Positions 6,133-15,289 are shown, counted from the stretch's first letter. The stretch is 25,870 nucleotides of DNA from an uncultured Oscillospiraceae bacterium (GCA_934589065.1 CAKTNN010000031.1:1-25870), one strand, 5' to 3'. The notes: generated from the sequence alone by a model not told the origin. Translations and numbers: made by a program.

Positions 6133-6944
6133 AGGTGAAAAAAAGGCTGGATGTATTGCTGACAGAGCAGGGCTATGCGGAAAACCGAACCAAGGCTCAG
6201 GCAATCATTATGAGTGGAATCGTATATGTAGACGGTCAGAAAGCCGACAAGCCCGGCACTTCCTACGAGAAGTCGGTTTCCATCGAGGTTCGGGGGGCGG
6301 CATGCCCTTACGTCAGTCGGGGCGGACTCAAGCTGGAAAAAGCACTGCGGGATTTTGGCGTAAAACCTGTAGGCTATGTTTGCAGTGATTCCGGTGCGTC
6401 CACCGGCGGCTTTACGGATTGCCTGCTTCAGCAGGGGGCGAGTAAGGTCTTTGCCATCGATGTGGGTTACGGTCAGCTGGATTGGAAAATCCGTTCCGAC
6501 CCCAGAGTTGTGGTGATGGAAAAAACCAATATCCGCTATGTCACCCCAGAGCAGCTGGGAGAGCCGCTGGATCTATCCGTGGTGGATGTCAGCTTTATTT
6601 CTCTGAAAATTGTCCTTCCCGCAATCAAGGCACTGCTGAAGCCTACCGGTCAGGTGCTCTGCCTGATCAAGCCCCAGTTTGAGGCGGGGAGAGAAAAGGT
6701 TGGCAAAAAAGGGGTCGTCCGGGAAAAGAGCACCCATATTGAGGTGCTGCAAAGCTTTGTAGAACTGGCGGATAGTCTGGATTTCCGGATTCTCGGCCTG
6801 ACCTTTTCCCCGGTAAAGGGCCCGGAGGGGAATATTGAATTTCTGGGCCACCTGAGCCTGGCGGATGTGCCGGGGATTCACCCGGATGTGGCAGATGTGG
6901 TAGAGCAGGCACATGCCGCTTTGGACAAAGGAGCGGATGTATGA
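6129..6944 (+). CDS. tlyA: TlyA family rRNA 2'-O-methyltransferase
   Basis: A 271-aa enzyme of the family that methylates ribose in 16S and/or 23S rRNA with S-adenosylmethionine; older annotations call it haemolysin A. The N-terminal S4 RNA-binding domain is at 5-60, followed by SRGGLKLEKAL and a FtsJ-like Rossmann domain. The SAM loop is DSGASTGGFTDC (87-98). The expected K-D-K-E catalytic tetrad appears as K68, D153, K181 and E237, each one residue before the Mycobacterium tuberculosis positions as I recall them. S88 stands where isoleucine or valine is more usual. The GTG start overlaps the dxs stop and has GAGGAGG 10 nt upstream. It also overlaps nadK by 4 nt, so translation is probably coupled. 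Confidence 0.95.
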   Translation: MKVKKRLDVLLTEQGYAENRTKAQAIIMSGIVYVDGQKADKPGTSYEKSVSIEVRGAACPYVSRGGLKLEKALRDFGVKPVGYVCSDSGASTGGFTDCLLQQGASKVFAIDVGYGQLDWKIRSDPRVVVMEKTNIRYVTPEQLGEPLDLSVVDVSFISLKIVLPAIKALLKPTGQVLCLIKPQFEAGREKVGKKGVVREKSTHIEVLQSFVELADSLDFRILGLTFSPVKGPEGNIEFLGHLSLADVPGIHPDVADVVEQAHAALDKGADV

Positions 6945-7810
6945 AAAATGTGATTCTGACTCCCAACCCTTACCGGGATCGGAATTTTCAGACGGTACGC
7001 AGTGCCATACAGATTTTGAAGGATGCGGGAATGCGGCCTACGGTATGCCTGCCCTTTGATGTGGATAAAAGCTTTGAACTGCCTAAGGATATCCGGTTTT
7101 CCCGCCTGGAGCGGGAGCTTCCCGGGGCGGATGTTGTGGTTTGCTTCGGCGGCGATGGTACCATTCTGCACACAGCCAAGGCTGCAACAAAGCGCGGCCT
7201 TCCCATTCTTGGTGTCAACATCGGCACAATGGGGTTTATGGCGGAGCTGGAGAGCACGGAATTGCATCGTCTGGCTCAGCTGGCCTCCGGGGATTTTACC
7301 CTGGATAACCGGATGATGCTGGATGTTACCGTGCAGCGGGATCGGGACATCATTTTCCACGATATATGCCTGAATGATGTGGCGGTGACCAAGGGAGCGA
7401 TTGCCCGGATTGTCTATCTCAGCGTGGAGTGCGATGGCGTTCAGGCCATGACCTGCGGTGGAGACGGTGTGATCGTAGCGACCCCCAGCGGCTCTACGGC
7501 CTATAGCCTTTCTGCAGGGGGGCCTATTGTGGAGCCGGATGCCAGAAACATTATCATCACTCCTGTCTGTGCCCACGATATGGGCAGCCGATGCGTGGTT
7601 GCCTCCGATCGTCGGGTGGTTACCGTGCGGATGGTACAGAATGCCCGGAGGAATGCTTACCTCTCGGTGGATGGCGGCAAGGCACTGCGGCTGAACATGG
7701 GGGATGTAGCAACCATCCGCAAGTCCCGTTACGAAACGAAGCTGGTGAAACTGAACAACCGCAGCTTTTATGATGTGGTCAATGCAAAATTTCAAAGAAG
7801 GTTAGGGTGA
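6941..7810 (+). CDS. nadK: NAD kinase
   Basis: Phosphorylates NAD to NADP in the cytosol (289 aa). The family signature FGGDGTILHTA is at 69-79, with D72 the likely catalytic aspartate. NIGTMGFMAELE follows at 93-104. The glycine-rich nucleotide site GGDGVIVATPSGSTAYS spans 163-179 and is followed by SAGGPIVEP. The usual LNE before the second domain is LND here (134-136), a mild change. The ATG start overlaps the tlyA stop (ATGA, 6941-6944) and has AAAGGAGCGG upstream. A gap of only 6 bp separates it from argR. Confidence 0.96.
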   Translation: MKNVILTPNPYRDRNFQTVRSAIQILKDAGMRPTVCLPFDVDKSFELPKDIRFSRLERELPGADVVVCFGGDGTILHTAKAATKRGLPILGVNIGTMGFMAELESTELHRLAQLASGDFTLDNRMMLDVTVQRDRDIIFHDICLNDVAVTKGAIARIVYLSVECDGVQAMTCGGDGVIVATPSGSTAYSLSAGGPIVEPDARNIIITPVCAHDMGSRCVVASDRRVVTVRMVQNARRNAYLSVDGGKALRLNMGDVATIRKSRYETKLVKLNNRSFYDVVNAKFQRRLG

Positions 7811-7816
7811 GCAGTC

Positions 7817-8269
7817 ATGAAGACGAAGCGACAGGCTAAAATCGTGGAAATTATCTCCAATACCAATGTGGAGACCCAGGAGCAGCTTCTGAAAGCCCTG
7901 GAAGAAGAGGGATTTACCAGCACACAGGCAACGATTTCCAGAGACATCAAGGAACTGCGGATCGTAAAGGAACTCACCAGCCTGGGCACTTACCGGTATA
8001 GTGTATCGGAAAAGGATGCACCCCCGGCCCTGACGGATCGGCTGAATACCATCTTCCGGGAGTGCGTTACCAGCATTGACTATGCCGAAAATATCATCGT
8101 TATTCATACCCTGCCGGGGCTTGCCGGGGCTGCCGGTTCTGCACTGGATGCCATGAAGATCAATGTGGTTCTGGGCACCCTTGCCGGAGACGATACCGTT
8201 ATGATCGTCATGCGGGACAGCAATGCTGCCGCCGCGTTCTGCGGAGAAATTAAGAGCGTAATCCGATAA
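7817..8269 (+). CDS. argR: Arginine repressor ArgR/AhrC
   Basis: A 150-aa arginine-sensing regulator that represses arginine synthesis and can activate catabolism. The N-terminal winged helix (1-65) carries the recognition motif FTSTQATISRDIKEL (33-47). The C-terminal hexamerisation and arginine-binding domain carries GLAGAAGSALDAM (101-113) and GTLAGDDTVMIVMRD (120-134). Length and order are standard. It sits between nadK and recN, the usual place in Firmicutes, with 12 bp before recN. No arginine biosynthesis gene is in the window. I saw no convincing ARG box at its own promoter region; expression probably comes from the OLE operon promoter. Confidence 0.97.
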   Translation: MKTKRQAKIVEIISNTNVETQEQLLKALEEEGFTSTQATISRDIKELRIVKELTSLGTYRYSVSEKDAPPALTDRLNTIFRECVTSIDYAENIIVIHTLPGLAGAAGSALDAMKINVVLGTLAGDDTVMIVMRDSNAAAAFCGEIKSVIR

Positions 8270-8281
8270 GGAGGAGTAACC

Positions 8282-9952
8282 GTGCTGAGTCTTCTGCATA
8301 TTGAAAACATTGCAGTCATTGAACGGGCGGACATCTCCTTCGATGCTGGGTTTAATGTGCTTACAGGCGAAACCGGTGCAGGTAAATCCATTGTCATTGA
8401 TGCCATATCGGCAATCATGGGGGAGCGTGCTTACCGGGATATGATCCGTACCGGAACCAGCAAGGCTTCTGTGCGGGGAGTATTTACTGCCGTGCCGGAG
8501 CTTCCCTGGTTTCAGGAGAACGGGGTGGAGTACGATGCCGAGACGGTGATCCAGCGGGATGTGTTTCTGGATGGAAAGAACGTCTGCCGGGTCAACGGAA
8601 GCCTGGTTTCCGTTTCGATCCTTCACAAGCTGGGCATTCAGCTAATCAATATCCACGGGCAGCATGACTCTGCATCCCTTTTTGACGAAGAAAATCATTT
8701 ACGCTTTTTGGACGCTTTTGCAGATAACGCTGCCCTTTTGCAGGATTATCGGGAAAAGTTTGGAGCGGTATCCAAGCTGCGCCGGGAAATTGACCGGATG
8801 AGCATGGATGAAAGCGAAAAGCTTCGTCGGATGGAGACGCTTAAGTATCAGATTTCAGAGATCGAAAAGGCTAATTTGCAGCCGGGTGAGGATGAAGAGC
8901 TGGAAAGCCGGAGAAAGCTGCTGCAAAATTCTGAAAAGCTCTCCCAGGGCTTGGAGGATGCGGTGGACGCCCTTCTGGGCGGAGACGATACCGACGGGGC
9001 TGCAGCCCTCCTGGCAGAGGCGGAGTATGCCCTGTCCAGAATTGCCCGGTATAGCGATGATTATTCTGCATTTCAGGAGCGTCTGACGGATTTAAAGTAT
9101 CAGGTTCAGGATATTGCAGATGAAGTACGGGACGCAAGAGACGATTTAAGCTATTCTGCAGATGAACTGGAGCAGATTGAGTCACGTCTGGATGTGATTC
9201 ACCGGCTGCGCCGAAAGTATGGCGCGACCTGCCAGGATATTCTGGATTACCTGGAGCAGTCCCGGAAGGAACTGGATGAAATTGAATTTGCCGACGATCG
9301 GGTGGAGCGGCTGAAAAAGCAGCTTGCCCAACAGGAAAAGCTCGCCTGGGATGCGGCGTTGGCCCTGCGGAAGGATCGCCGGGAGAAGGCAGAAATCATG
9401 TCTGCCAAAATTCTCGCAGAGCTCAGTCAGCTGGATATGCCAAAGGTACAGTTCGCCTGCAATTTCCGGGAAACGGAACTGGCGGACGATGGAGCAGACG
9501 CAGTCGCCTTTTATCTGTCTGCCAATGCAGGCGAGGCTATGAAGCCCCTGAGCAAGGTAGCTTCCGGCGGTGAGCTTGCCAGAATCATGCTGTCTATGAA
9601 AAACGTTCTGGCGGAGAAGGATCAGGTGGGAACCCTGATTTTTGACGAGGTGGATACCGGTGTTTCCGGTCGGGCGGCCCAGCGGATTGCGGAAAAGCTC
9701 CGCTCCCTTGCCCGGCACAAGCAAGTGCTGTGCGTTACCCATCTGCCCCAAATGGCAGCTCTGGCGGATACCCATATGCTGATTTCTAAGTCTGAGCGGG
9801 AGGGGAGAACCTTTACAACGGTTACGCCGTTGGATACAGATGGGAGAAAGCAAGAGCTTGCCCGGATCATTGGCGGTACGCATATTACAGAAACAACGCT
9901 GAAAAGCGCCGAGGAAATGCTGCCGGAGACTGTCAGAGAAAAAAAGACTTGA
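8282..9952 (+). CDS. recN: DNA repair protein RecN
   Basis: An SMC-like ATPase (556 aa) acting early in double-strand break repair. Walker A is GETGAGKS (29-36) in the N-terminal head. Two long charged helical stretches (about 145-220 and 260-375) form the short coiled-coil arms. The C-terminal head holds the ABC signature SGGELARIML (near 427-436), Walker B LIFDEVDTGVSG (near 451-462) and the VTHLPQMAA switch. The start is a GTG with AAGGAGGAG 5 nt upstream. No terminator hairpin follows; the stop codon itself lies in the -35 box of the tyrS promoter (9949-9954). Confidence 0.97.
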   Translation: MLSLLHIENIAVIERADISFDAGFNVLTGETGAGKSIVIDAISAIMGERAYRDMIRTGTSKASVRGVFTAVPELPWFQENGVEYDAETVIQRDVFLDGKNVCRVNGSLVSVSILHKLGIQLINIHGQHDSASLFDEENHLRFLDAFADNAALLQDYREKFGAVSKLRREIDRMSMDESEKLRRMETLKYQISEIEKANLQPGEDEELESRRKLLQNSEKLSQGLEDAVDALLGGDDTDGAAALLAEAEYALSRIARYSDDYSAFQERLTDLKYQVQDIADEVRDARDDLSYSADELEQIESRLDVIHRLRRKYGATCQDILDYLEQSRKELDEIEFADDRVERLKKQLAQQEKLAWDAALALRKDRREKAEIMSAKILAELSQLDMPKVQFACNFRETELADDGADAVAFYLSANAGEAMKPLSKVASGGELARIMLSMKNVLAEKDQVGTLIFDEVDTGVSGRAAQRIAEKLRSLARHKQVLCVTHLPQMAALADTHMLISKSEREGRTFTTVTPLDTDGRKQELARIIGGTHITETTLKSAEEMLPETVREKKT

Positions 9953-9977
9953 CAAAGCCATTTTCTTCTGGTATAAT
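9949..9977 (+). promoter_or_regulatory. Consensus sigma-A promoter of tyrS
   Basis: A perfect TTGACA (9949-9954) and perfect TATAAT (9972-9977) are 17 bp apart. The -35 box contains the TGA stop of recN. Such a full-consensus promoter suits a gene held in check by a downstream attenuator. Confidence 0.93.
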
Positions 9978-9983
9978 GCCCTC

Positions 9984-10243
9984 CAACGCAGAGATGGGAT
10001 GAAGTACGCAGTTTACCTTCTTTCAGAGAGCCGCCGGAGGGTGTAAGGCGGCAGGAGCAATTGCGGAAATACCTCCCGGAGCGGCCTCCTTGAAAACAGC
10101 AGTAGGGGAGGACGGGTACGCCCGATACAGCGCAGGCCGTTTCGTACGGCATAAGGGGGAAATCGTGAGGTTTCTCCAAACTGAGGTGGTACCGTGCTTT
10201 CATGCGCCCTCTGTCTGTTCAGACAGTGGGCGTTATTTATTTT
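9984..10243 (+). promoter_or_regulatory. Tyrosine T-box leader with intrinsic terminator
   Basis: A transcription-attenuation leader that senses uncharged tRNA-Tyr. The T-box motif GAGGTGGTACCGTG is at 10183-10196. Its UGGU would pair with the ACCA end of tRNA, which fits discriminator A of tRNA-Tyr. The likely specifier codon is TAC (10005-10007) in the Stem I loop sequence GATGAAGTACGCAG. The competing terminator is CGCCC with CTGTCT, paired to AGACAG with GGGCG (10205-10232), followed by TTATTTATTTTA. The tyrS start follows at 10258. When tRNA-Tyr is uncharged, the antiterminator should form and tyrS should be read. Confidence 0.93.
10205..10243 (+). terminator. T-box conditional terminator
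   Basis: The stem CGCCC...GGGCG (10205-10209 with 10228-10232) with inner CTGTCT/AGACAG (10211-10216 with 10221-10226) is followed by a U-rich tract. This is the terminator arm of the tyrosine T-box. Confidence 0.85.
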
Positions 10244-10257
10244 ATGGAGGATTGAAA

Positions 10258-11481
10258 ATGAAGGTATACGACGAGCTGGTTGCCCGAGGCCTGATTGCTC
10301 AGGTTACCAATGAAGAAGAAATTCGGGAAATGGTAGATAATGGCAAGGCAACCTTCTATATTGGCTTTGATCCCACGGCGGATTCCCTTCACGTGGGCCA
10401 CTTTATGGCTCTGTGCCTGATGAAGCGGCTGCAAATGGCTGGCAACAAACCCATCGCACTGATTGGCGGCGGCACGGCGATGATCGGTGACCCCTCCGGT
10501 CGTACCGATATGCGCAGCATGATGACCAAGGAAACCATCGATCACAACTGCGCCTGCTTTAAAAAGCAGATGGAGCGCTTTATTGAGTTCGGCGAAGGAA
10601 AGGCCCAGATGGTCAACAATGCCGACTGGCTGCTGAACCTGAACTATATCGAGTTTATTCGGGATATCGGCGCTTGCTTCTCCGTGAACAATATGCTTCG
10701 GGCCGAGTGCTTTAAGCAGCGCATGGAAAAGGGCCTGAGCTTCCTGGAATTCAATTATATGCCCATGCAGTCCTACGATTTTTACTATCTGTACCAGCAC
10801 TACGGCTGCAATATGCAGTTCGGCGGCAATGACCAGTGGAGCAATATGCTGGGAGGCACGGAGCTCATTCGCCGGAAGTTGGGTAAGGATGCCCATGCTA
10901 TGACCATTACGCTTCTGCTGAACTCCGAGGGCAAGAAGATGGGCAAGACTGCTAAGGGCGCCGTTTGGCTGGATCCCAATAAGACCAGTCCTTACGAATT
11001 CTATCAGTACTGGCGCAATGTAGATGATGCCGACGTGATGAAGTGCATCCGGATGCTGACCTTCCTGCCTCTGGAGCAGATCGATGAAATGGATTCCTGG
11101 AAGGATTCCAAGATCAATGAGGCAAAGGAAATCCTTGCCTTTGAGCTGACCAAGCTGGTTCATGGCGAGGAAGAGGCCCAGAAGGCTCAGGCTTCTGCCA
11201 AGGCTCTGTTTGTGGGCGGCGGTGACGATGCAAATCTGCCTACCACGGAGATTTCCGAGGAGCAGCTGACAGACGGTCAGATCGGCATTCTCAGCCTGAT
11301 GGTGGCCTGCAAGCTGGCTTCCTCCAACAAGGAGGCCCGGACGCTGGTACAGCAGGGCGGTGTTCTTGTCAATGATGAGAAGGTTCCCGCGCCGACCTTT
11401 GCGGTTACCAAAGAGATGCTTGCCCAGGGCGTTAAGATTCGTAAGGGCAAAAAGATTTTCCATAAGGCAATTTTGAAGTAA
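10258..11481 (+). CDS. tyrS: Tyrosyl-tRNA synthetase
   Basis: A class I synthetase charging tRNA-Tyr (407 aa). The HIGH motif is HVGH (45-48) in [12 protein letters not shown]. The KMSKS motif is KMGKT (227-231), the usual TyrS form. The tyrosine pocket sequence [22 protein letters not shown] is present. The C-terminal S4 domain ([20 protein letters not shown], about 350-369) contacts the tRNA. The start is the ATG at 10258 with TGGAGG upstream. An in-frame opening reaches back to 10090 but runs through the T-box and is not translated sense. A bidirectional hairpin ends the unit at 11484-11520. Confidence 0.98.
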   Translation: MKVYDELVARGLIAQVTNEEEIREMVDNGKATFYIGFDPTADSLHVGHFMALCLMKRLQMAGNKPIALIGGGTAMIGDPSGRTDMRSMMTKETIDHNCACFKKQMERFIEFGEGKAQMVNNADWLLNLNYIEFIRDIGACFSVNNMLRAECFKQRMEKGLSFLEFNYMPMQSYDFYYLYQHYGCNMQFGGNDQWSNMLGGTELIRRKLGKDAHAMTITLLLNSEGKKMGKTAKGAVWLDPNKTSPYEFYQYWRNVDDADVMKCIRMLTFLPLEQIDEMDSWKDSKINEAKEILAFELTKLVHGEEEAQKAQASAKALFVGGGDDANLPTTEISEEQLTDGQIGILSLMVACKLASSNKEARTLVQQGGVLVNDEKVPAPTFAVTKEMLAQGVKIRKGKKIFHKAILK

Positions 11482-11483
11482 GA

Positions 11484-11524
11484 GAAATCGCCTGGAGCTT
11501 AAGCAGTTCCAGGCGATTTCTTTT
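11484..11524 (+). terminator. Intrinsic terminator shared by convergent tyrS and dapA
   Basis: GAAATCGCCTGGA (11484-11496) and TCCAGGCGATTTC (11508-11520) form a perfect 13-bp stem, followed by TTTTA on the plus strand. On the minus strand it lies just after the dapA stop, but the following tract is poorer in U. It is a strong terminator for tyrS and a weaker one for dapA. Confidence 0.88.
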
Positions 11525-12389
11525 ACAGACAGTCCTTTAGCTGGCGAACGGTTTTTTCTTCCGGGCTGCACAGGGGCATTCGGCAGCTGCCGCAGTCATA
11601 GCCGATGAGCGCCATTGCGGCCTTGACGGGAATGGGGTTTACCTCTGCAAATAGTGCGCTGATCAGGGGCAGAAGGCTCAGCTGCAGGGCTGCAGCCGTA
11701 TCAAAGTCCCCATCCAGGGCAGCGTTTACCATGGCGTTTGTCATTTCCGGCTCTATATTGGATACAACGGAAATCAGACCCTTTGCACCTAGAGACAGCG
11801 CAGGTACAACCAGATCGTCATTTCCACACCATACGGCAAATTTGGATGGACAAAGGGCGCGAATCCGGGCAATTTTCCGGATATCGGTGGAAGCCTCCTT
11901 TACGCCTGCAATATTGGCAATGGCGGAGAGCTTTTTGTATACCTCCACCGGGATATCCACACCGGTGCGGCTGGGGACGTTGTAGAGAATAACCGGAATA
12001 TGTACACTTTCGGCAATGGCTGCATAGTGCCGGTATAGCCCCTGAGGCGTTGCTTTGTTGTAGTAGGGGCTTACCACCAAAAGGGCAGTTGCACCGGCTT
12101 CCTGAGCCTGCTGGCTGAGAGCAATGGCGTGAGCGGTGGAATTGGAGCCCGTTCCGGCAATGATGCACATATCCTCCGGGGCGCAGGCTCTGGCAAACCG
12201 AAACATGGCTAGTTTTTCTTCATCTGTGAGAGTTGCGGATTCACCGGTGGTTCCGCAAATCACCACCGCGGATACACCCGCCTCAGCCTGACGGCGGAGC
12301 AGCTGCTCCAGCATGGGATAATTGACCGAATCCTGCAAAAACGGCGTGACCAGTGCCGTACAGACACCGGTAAAAATGAAATCGTTCAT
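11523..12389 (-). CDS. dapA: 4-hydroxy-tetrahydrodipicolinate synthase
   Basis: Condenses pyruvate with aspartate semialdehyde, the first committed step to diaminopimelate and lysine (288 aa). The Schiff-base lysine is K164 (GVKEAS, 162-167). The catalytic triad is T48 (GTTGES, 46-51), Y136 and the partner Y110 ([11 protein letters not shown]), with R141 in VPSRTG as substrate carboxylate binder. The start is the ATG at 12389 with GGGAGGG upstream; a longer in-frame reading to 12476 adds 29 residues not seen in the family. It stands alone, without dapB or asd, and is divergent from queA. I saw no clear lysine riboswitch in its short leader. Confidence 0.96.
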   Translation of the reverse strand: MNDFIFTGVCTALVTPFLQDSVNYPMLEQLLRRQAEAGVSAVVICGTTGESATLTDEEKLAMFRFARACAPEDMCIIAGTGSNSTAHAIALSQQAQEAGATALLVVSPYYNKATPQGLYRHYAAIAESVHIPVILYNVPSRTGVDIPVEVYKKLSAIANIAGVKEASTDIRKIARIRALCPSKFAVWCGNDDLVVPALSLGAKGLISVVSNIEPEMTNAMVNAALDGDFDTAAALQLSLLPLISALFAEVNPIPVKAAMALIGYDCGSCRMPLCSPEEKTVRQLKDCL

Positions 12390-12439
12390 ACTTCTGATCC
12401 CTCCCATGCAGTCTATGCCGGGAAAGGCCCGTTTGCCTG

Positions 12440-12468
12440 TTGCAAAATATGGGAAAATCGGGTATACT
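12440..12468 (+). promoter_or_regulatory. Sigma-A promoter of the queA operon
   Basis: TTGCAA (12440-12445) and TATACT (12463-12468) are 17 bp apart. Transcription would start near 12475, so the ATG at 12471 cannot be the queA start and the TTG at 12519 is used. Confidence 0.78.
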
Positions 12469-12518
12469 GTATGCAATTATCTGAGGATATACCAATTTCT
12501 TTTGGAGGAAACCAAACA

Positions 12519-13571
12519 TTGAAGACCCATGATTTTTATTACGATCTGCCGGAGGAACTGATTGCCCAGACACCCCTGGAAAAGCGGGATACCTCTCGGC
12601 TGATGACGCTGGATCGTACCACCGGTGAGGTGGGGCACAAGCATTTTTACGACATTATTGACTATCTGAACCCCGGAGACTGCCTGGTGATGAACGATTC
12701 CCGGGTGCTGCCTGCCCGGCTTCTGGGGCACCGTCCCACCGGCGGCGCGGTAGAAGTGCTGCTGCTGCGGGATTTGGGCAACAAGTGCTGGGAGTGCCTT
12801 TGCAAGCCCGGACGGAAAATGCAGGTGGGCAGTGAGGTGATTTTTGGCAACGGGGAATTGACTGCTACGGTAAAAGAGGTGCAGGACACCGGAAACCGGG
12901 TGGTGGAGTTCCAATATGAGGGCATTTTCCTGGAAGTATTGGAGCGCCTGGGAAAGATGCCTCTGCCGCCTTACATCAAAGAAGAATTGCAGGATCAGGA
13001 GCGCTATCAGACGGTTTATTCCAGAGAGCTTGGCTCTGCCGCCGCGCCCACTGCCGGGCTGCACTTTACCACGGAGCTGCTGGATAAAATCCGGGCAAAG
13101 GGCGTGAAGACCGCATTTGTGACCCTCCACGTTGGCCTGGGAACCTTCCGCCCGGTGAAGGCCGACGAGATTCAGGAGCACCACATGCACAGTGAGCTGT
13201 GTATGATGAACGAGGAAACCGCCCGAATCCTGAATGAAACCAAGGCTTCCGGCGGGCGAATCGTCTGTGTGGGGACCACCTCCTGCCGGACGCTGGAATC
13301 TCTGGTAAATGAGGATGGAAGCTTTGAGGCAAAATCCCGCTGGACGGATATTTTCATCTATCCCGGCTACACCTTTAAGGCCATGGACGCTTTGATTACC
13401 AATTTCCACCTGCCGGAGAGCACCCTAGTCATGCTGGTGTCCGCCTTTGCAGGAAGGGAGCACGTGCTGAATGCCTATAAAATTGCTGTGCAGGAGAAAT
13501 ACCGATTCTTTAGCTTTGGTGATGCTATGTATATCGGAAACATCCACCAAGAAAAGGAGAAAACGCAATGA
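12519..13571 (+). CDS. queA: tRNA preQ1(34) S-adenosylmethionine ribosyltransferase-isomerase
   Basis: Transfers and rearranges the ribose of S-adenosylmethionine onto preQ1 in tRNA, giving epoxyqueuosine (350 aa). Family blocks are [14 protein letters not shown] (6-19), [12 protein letters not shown] (57-68), [10 protein letters not shown] (165-174), [11 protein letters not shown] (203-213), [10 protein letters not shown] (252-261) and [17 protein letters not shown] (294-310). The start is a TTG at 12519 with GGAGG 10 nt before it. That gives the normal N-terminus [13 protein letters not shown] and fits the promoter position. The stop overlaps the next start (ATGA, 13568-13571). The gene lies in one unit with a GNAT protein and tgt. 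Confidence 0.96.
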   Translation: MKTHDFYYDLPEELIAQTPLEKRDTSRLMTLDRTTGEVGHKHFYDIIDYLNPGDCLVMNDSRVLPARLLGHRPTGGAVEVLLLRDLGNKCWECLCKPGRKMQVGSEVIFGNGELTATVKEVQDTGNRVVEFQYEGIFLEVLERLGKMPLPPYIKEELQDQERYQTVYSRELGSAAAPTAGLHFTTELLDKIRAKGVKTAFVTLHVGLGTFRPVKADEIQEHHMHSELCMMNEETARILNETKASGGRIVCVGTTSCRTLESLVNEDGSFEAKSRWTDIFIYPGYTFKAMDALITNFHLPESTLVMLVSAFAGREHVLNAYKIAVQEKYRFFSFGDAMYIGNIHQEKEKTQ

Positions 13572-14116
13572 TTGTTCCCGTAGATATAACCGGTGTCTGC
13601 CTGGAAACGCCTAGACTGCTGCTGCGGCCCTGGCAGGAGACAGACGTACAGGACTTTTATGAATACGCCAGTGTAGACGGTGTCGGACAAATGGCTGGAT
13701 GGGCACCCCATAAATCCCTGGAAGAGTCAAAAGCCATTTTAAAGCTCTTTATGGAAGGAAAAAAGACCTTTGCCCTTGTTGACAGAAAGACGCAAAAGGT
13801 CATTGGCTCCATTGGACTGGAAGAGCGGGATGCTCCGGGAGAAATCCCTGGTCAGGGCAGAGAGCTGGGCTATGTATTGGCAAAGCCCTATTGGGGGCAG
13901 GGCCTGATGCCGGAAGCGGTAAAGGAAATTATCCGCTACTGTTTTGATACTTTGCACTGGGATTGGGTGACCTGCGCCCATTTTGTATCCAACCGGCAGT
14001 CCCGCCGTGTCATTGAGAAATGCGGATTTACCTATCTGGGGGACATTTTGTTTGAGACGCGCATCGGTACAGTAGAGCCCACAAAAGCATACATTCTATA
14101 CAATCAAAAGAGGTAA
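13568..14116 (+). CDS. GNAT-family N-acetyltransferase (RimJ/RimL-like)
   Basis: A 182-aa acetyltransferase of the Acetyltransf_3 kind, which includes the ribosomal-protein acetylases RimJ and RimL. The N-terminal [11 protein letters not shown] (12-22) is typical. The acetyl-CoA region is [20 protein letters not shown] (99-118), followed by [14 protein letters not shown] (141-154), the usual Asn-to-Gly/Phe helix. The substrate is unknown. The ATG overlaps the queA stop and has AAGGAG upstream, and tgt starts 3 bp after its end, so it is tightly built into a queuosine operon. A role in that pathway is possible, but family members are promiscuous and neighbours can be chance. Confidence 0.9.
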   Translation: MIVPVDITGVCLETPRLLLRPWQETDVQDFYEYASVDGVGQMAGWAPHKSLEESKAILKLFMEGKKTFALVDRKTQKVIGSIGLEERDAPGEIPGQGRELGYVLAKPYWGQGLMPEAVKEIIRYCFDTLHWDWVTCAHFVSNRQSRRVIEKCGFTYLGDILFETRIGTVEPTKAYILYNQKR

Positions 14117-14119
14117 TAT

Positions 14120-15250
14120 ATGTTTGAACTTCTGAAAACCGAGGGGAAGGCCCGCCGGGGTGTGTTTACCTGCGCCCATGGCACGGTGCAGACTCCCGTG
14201 TTTATGAATGTTGGCACACAAGCTGCCATCAAGGGCGCTCTCAGTGCCGAAGACCTGAAAAATATCGGCTGCCAGGTGGAGCTGAGCAACACTTACCATT
14301 TGCATCTGCGGCCTACGGACAAGGTGGTTCGCCAGATGGGCGGCCTCCACAAGTTTATGACCTGGGATGGCCCAATTCTTACGGACTCCGGCGGATTCCA
14401 GGTGTTCAGCTTGGCTTCTTTGAGGAAAATCAAAGAAGAAGGCGTTACCTTCGCTTCCCATATTGATGGACATAAAATTTTCATGGGGCCGGAGGAGAGT
14501 ATGCAGATTCAGTCCAACCTGGGCAGTGATATCTGCATGGCCTTTGACGAATGTATCGAAAATCCCGCTCCAAGGGATTACGTCCAGAAAAGCGTAGATA
14601 GAACCTATCGCTGGCTGGTGCGCTGCAAGGCGGAGAATGCCCGGCTGAACAGTCTGCCGGATACGGTGAATCCCCAACAGATGCTCTGGGGCATTAATCA
14701 GGGCGGCACATATCCGGATATCCGGATCGATCACATGAAGCGGATCGCGGATCTGGATTTGCCCGGCTATGCCATTGGCGGCCTGGCAGTGGGGGAGACT
14801 GCCGAGGAGATGTACGATATCATTGAGGCGGTGGAGCCGTATATGCCTGCGGATAAGACCCGCTATCTCATGGGTGTCGGAACGCCTACCAATATCATTG
14901 AGAGCGTTGCCCGGGGCGTGGATTTCTTTGACTGCGTGATGCCTGCCCGGAATGCCCGACATGCCCGACTCTTTACCTGGGATGGTGCCATCAATCTGAA
15001 GAATGCCAAGTATCAGCTGGACGATAGTCCCATTGACCTGAAATGCGACTGCCCGGTGTGCCGGAGATTCTCCCGCGCCTACATTCGGCACCTGTTTGTA
15101 GCGGATGAAATGCTGGCTATGCGACTTTCCGTCATGCATAACTTGTATTTCTACAATAAGCTGATGGAACGCATTCGGGATGCCCTGGATCGGGGAGAGT
15201 TTGCGCAATTCCGCAGGGAATACTCGGAAAAGCTGGCAAGAAGAATTTAG
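14120..15250 (+). CDS. tgt: tRNA-guanine(34) transglycosylase
   Basis: Swaps guanine 34 for preQ1 in GUN-anticodon tRNAs, the step before QueA (376 aa). D89 in TDSGGFQVFSL is the general acid-base residue. The nucleophile is D261 in FFDCVMPARNARHA. The zinc site is C299, C301, C304 and H330 (CDCPVCRRF and SVMHN). The guanine pocket motif GGLAVGE (210-216) is present. Length and motifs match the bacterial enzyme. The ATG start has AAAAGAGGT upstream. It ends the queA-GNAT-tgt unit. yajC, which often follows tgt, is absent. Confidence 0.97.
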   Translation: MFELLKTEGKARRGVFTCAHGTVQTPVFMNVGTQAAIKGALSAEDLKNIGCQVELSNTYHLHLRPTDKVVRQMGGLHKFMTWDGPILTDSGGFQVFSLASLRKIKEEGVTFASHIDGHKIFMGPEESMQIQSNLGSDICMAFDECIENPAPRDYVQKSVDRTYRWLVRCKAENARLNSLPDTVNPQQMLWGINQGGTYPDIRIDHMKRIADLDLPGYAIGGLAVGETAEEMYDIIEAVEPYMPADKTRYLMGVGTPTNIIESVARGVDFFDCVMPARNARHARLFTWDGAINLKNAKYQLDDSPIDLKCDCPVCRRFSRAYIRHLFVADEMLAMRLSVMHNLYFYNKLMERIRDALDRGEFAQFRREYSEKLARRI

Positions 15251-15262
15251 AAAATCTTAAAT

Positions 15263-15289
15263 ATTTCCGCCTGCTGGATGGGCGGAAAT
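15263..15289 (+). terminator. Hairpin after tgt, possible weak terminator
   Basis: ATTTCCGCC (15263-15271) and GGCGGAAAT (15281-15289) form a 9-bp stem. The tail TGGTTGC is only partly U-rich and runs straight into the next promoter, so termination may be partial. Confidence 0.5.

Noticed and set aside
10090..10257. N-terminal extension of TyrS by 56 codons
   Set aside because: It would translate the T-box and terminator. The ATG at 10258 has TGGAGG and gives the standard N-terminus.
12390..12476. 29-residue N-terminal extension of DapA
   Set aside because: The family starts near the [12 protein letters not shown] block, and GGGAGGG precedes the ATG at 12389.
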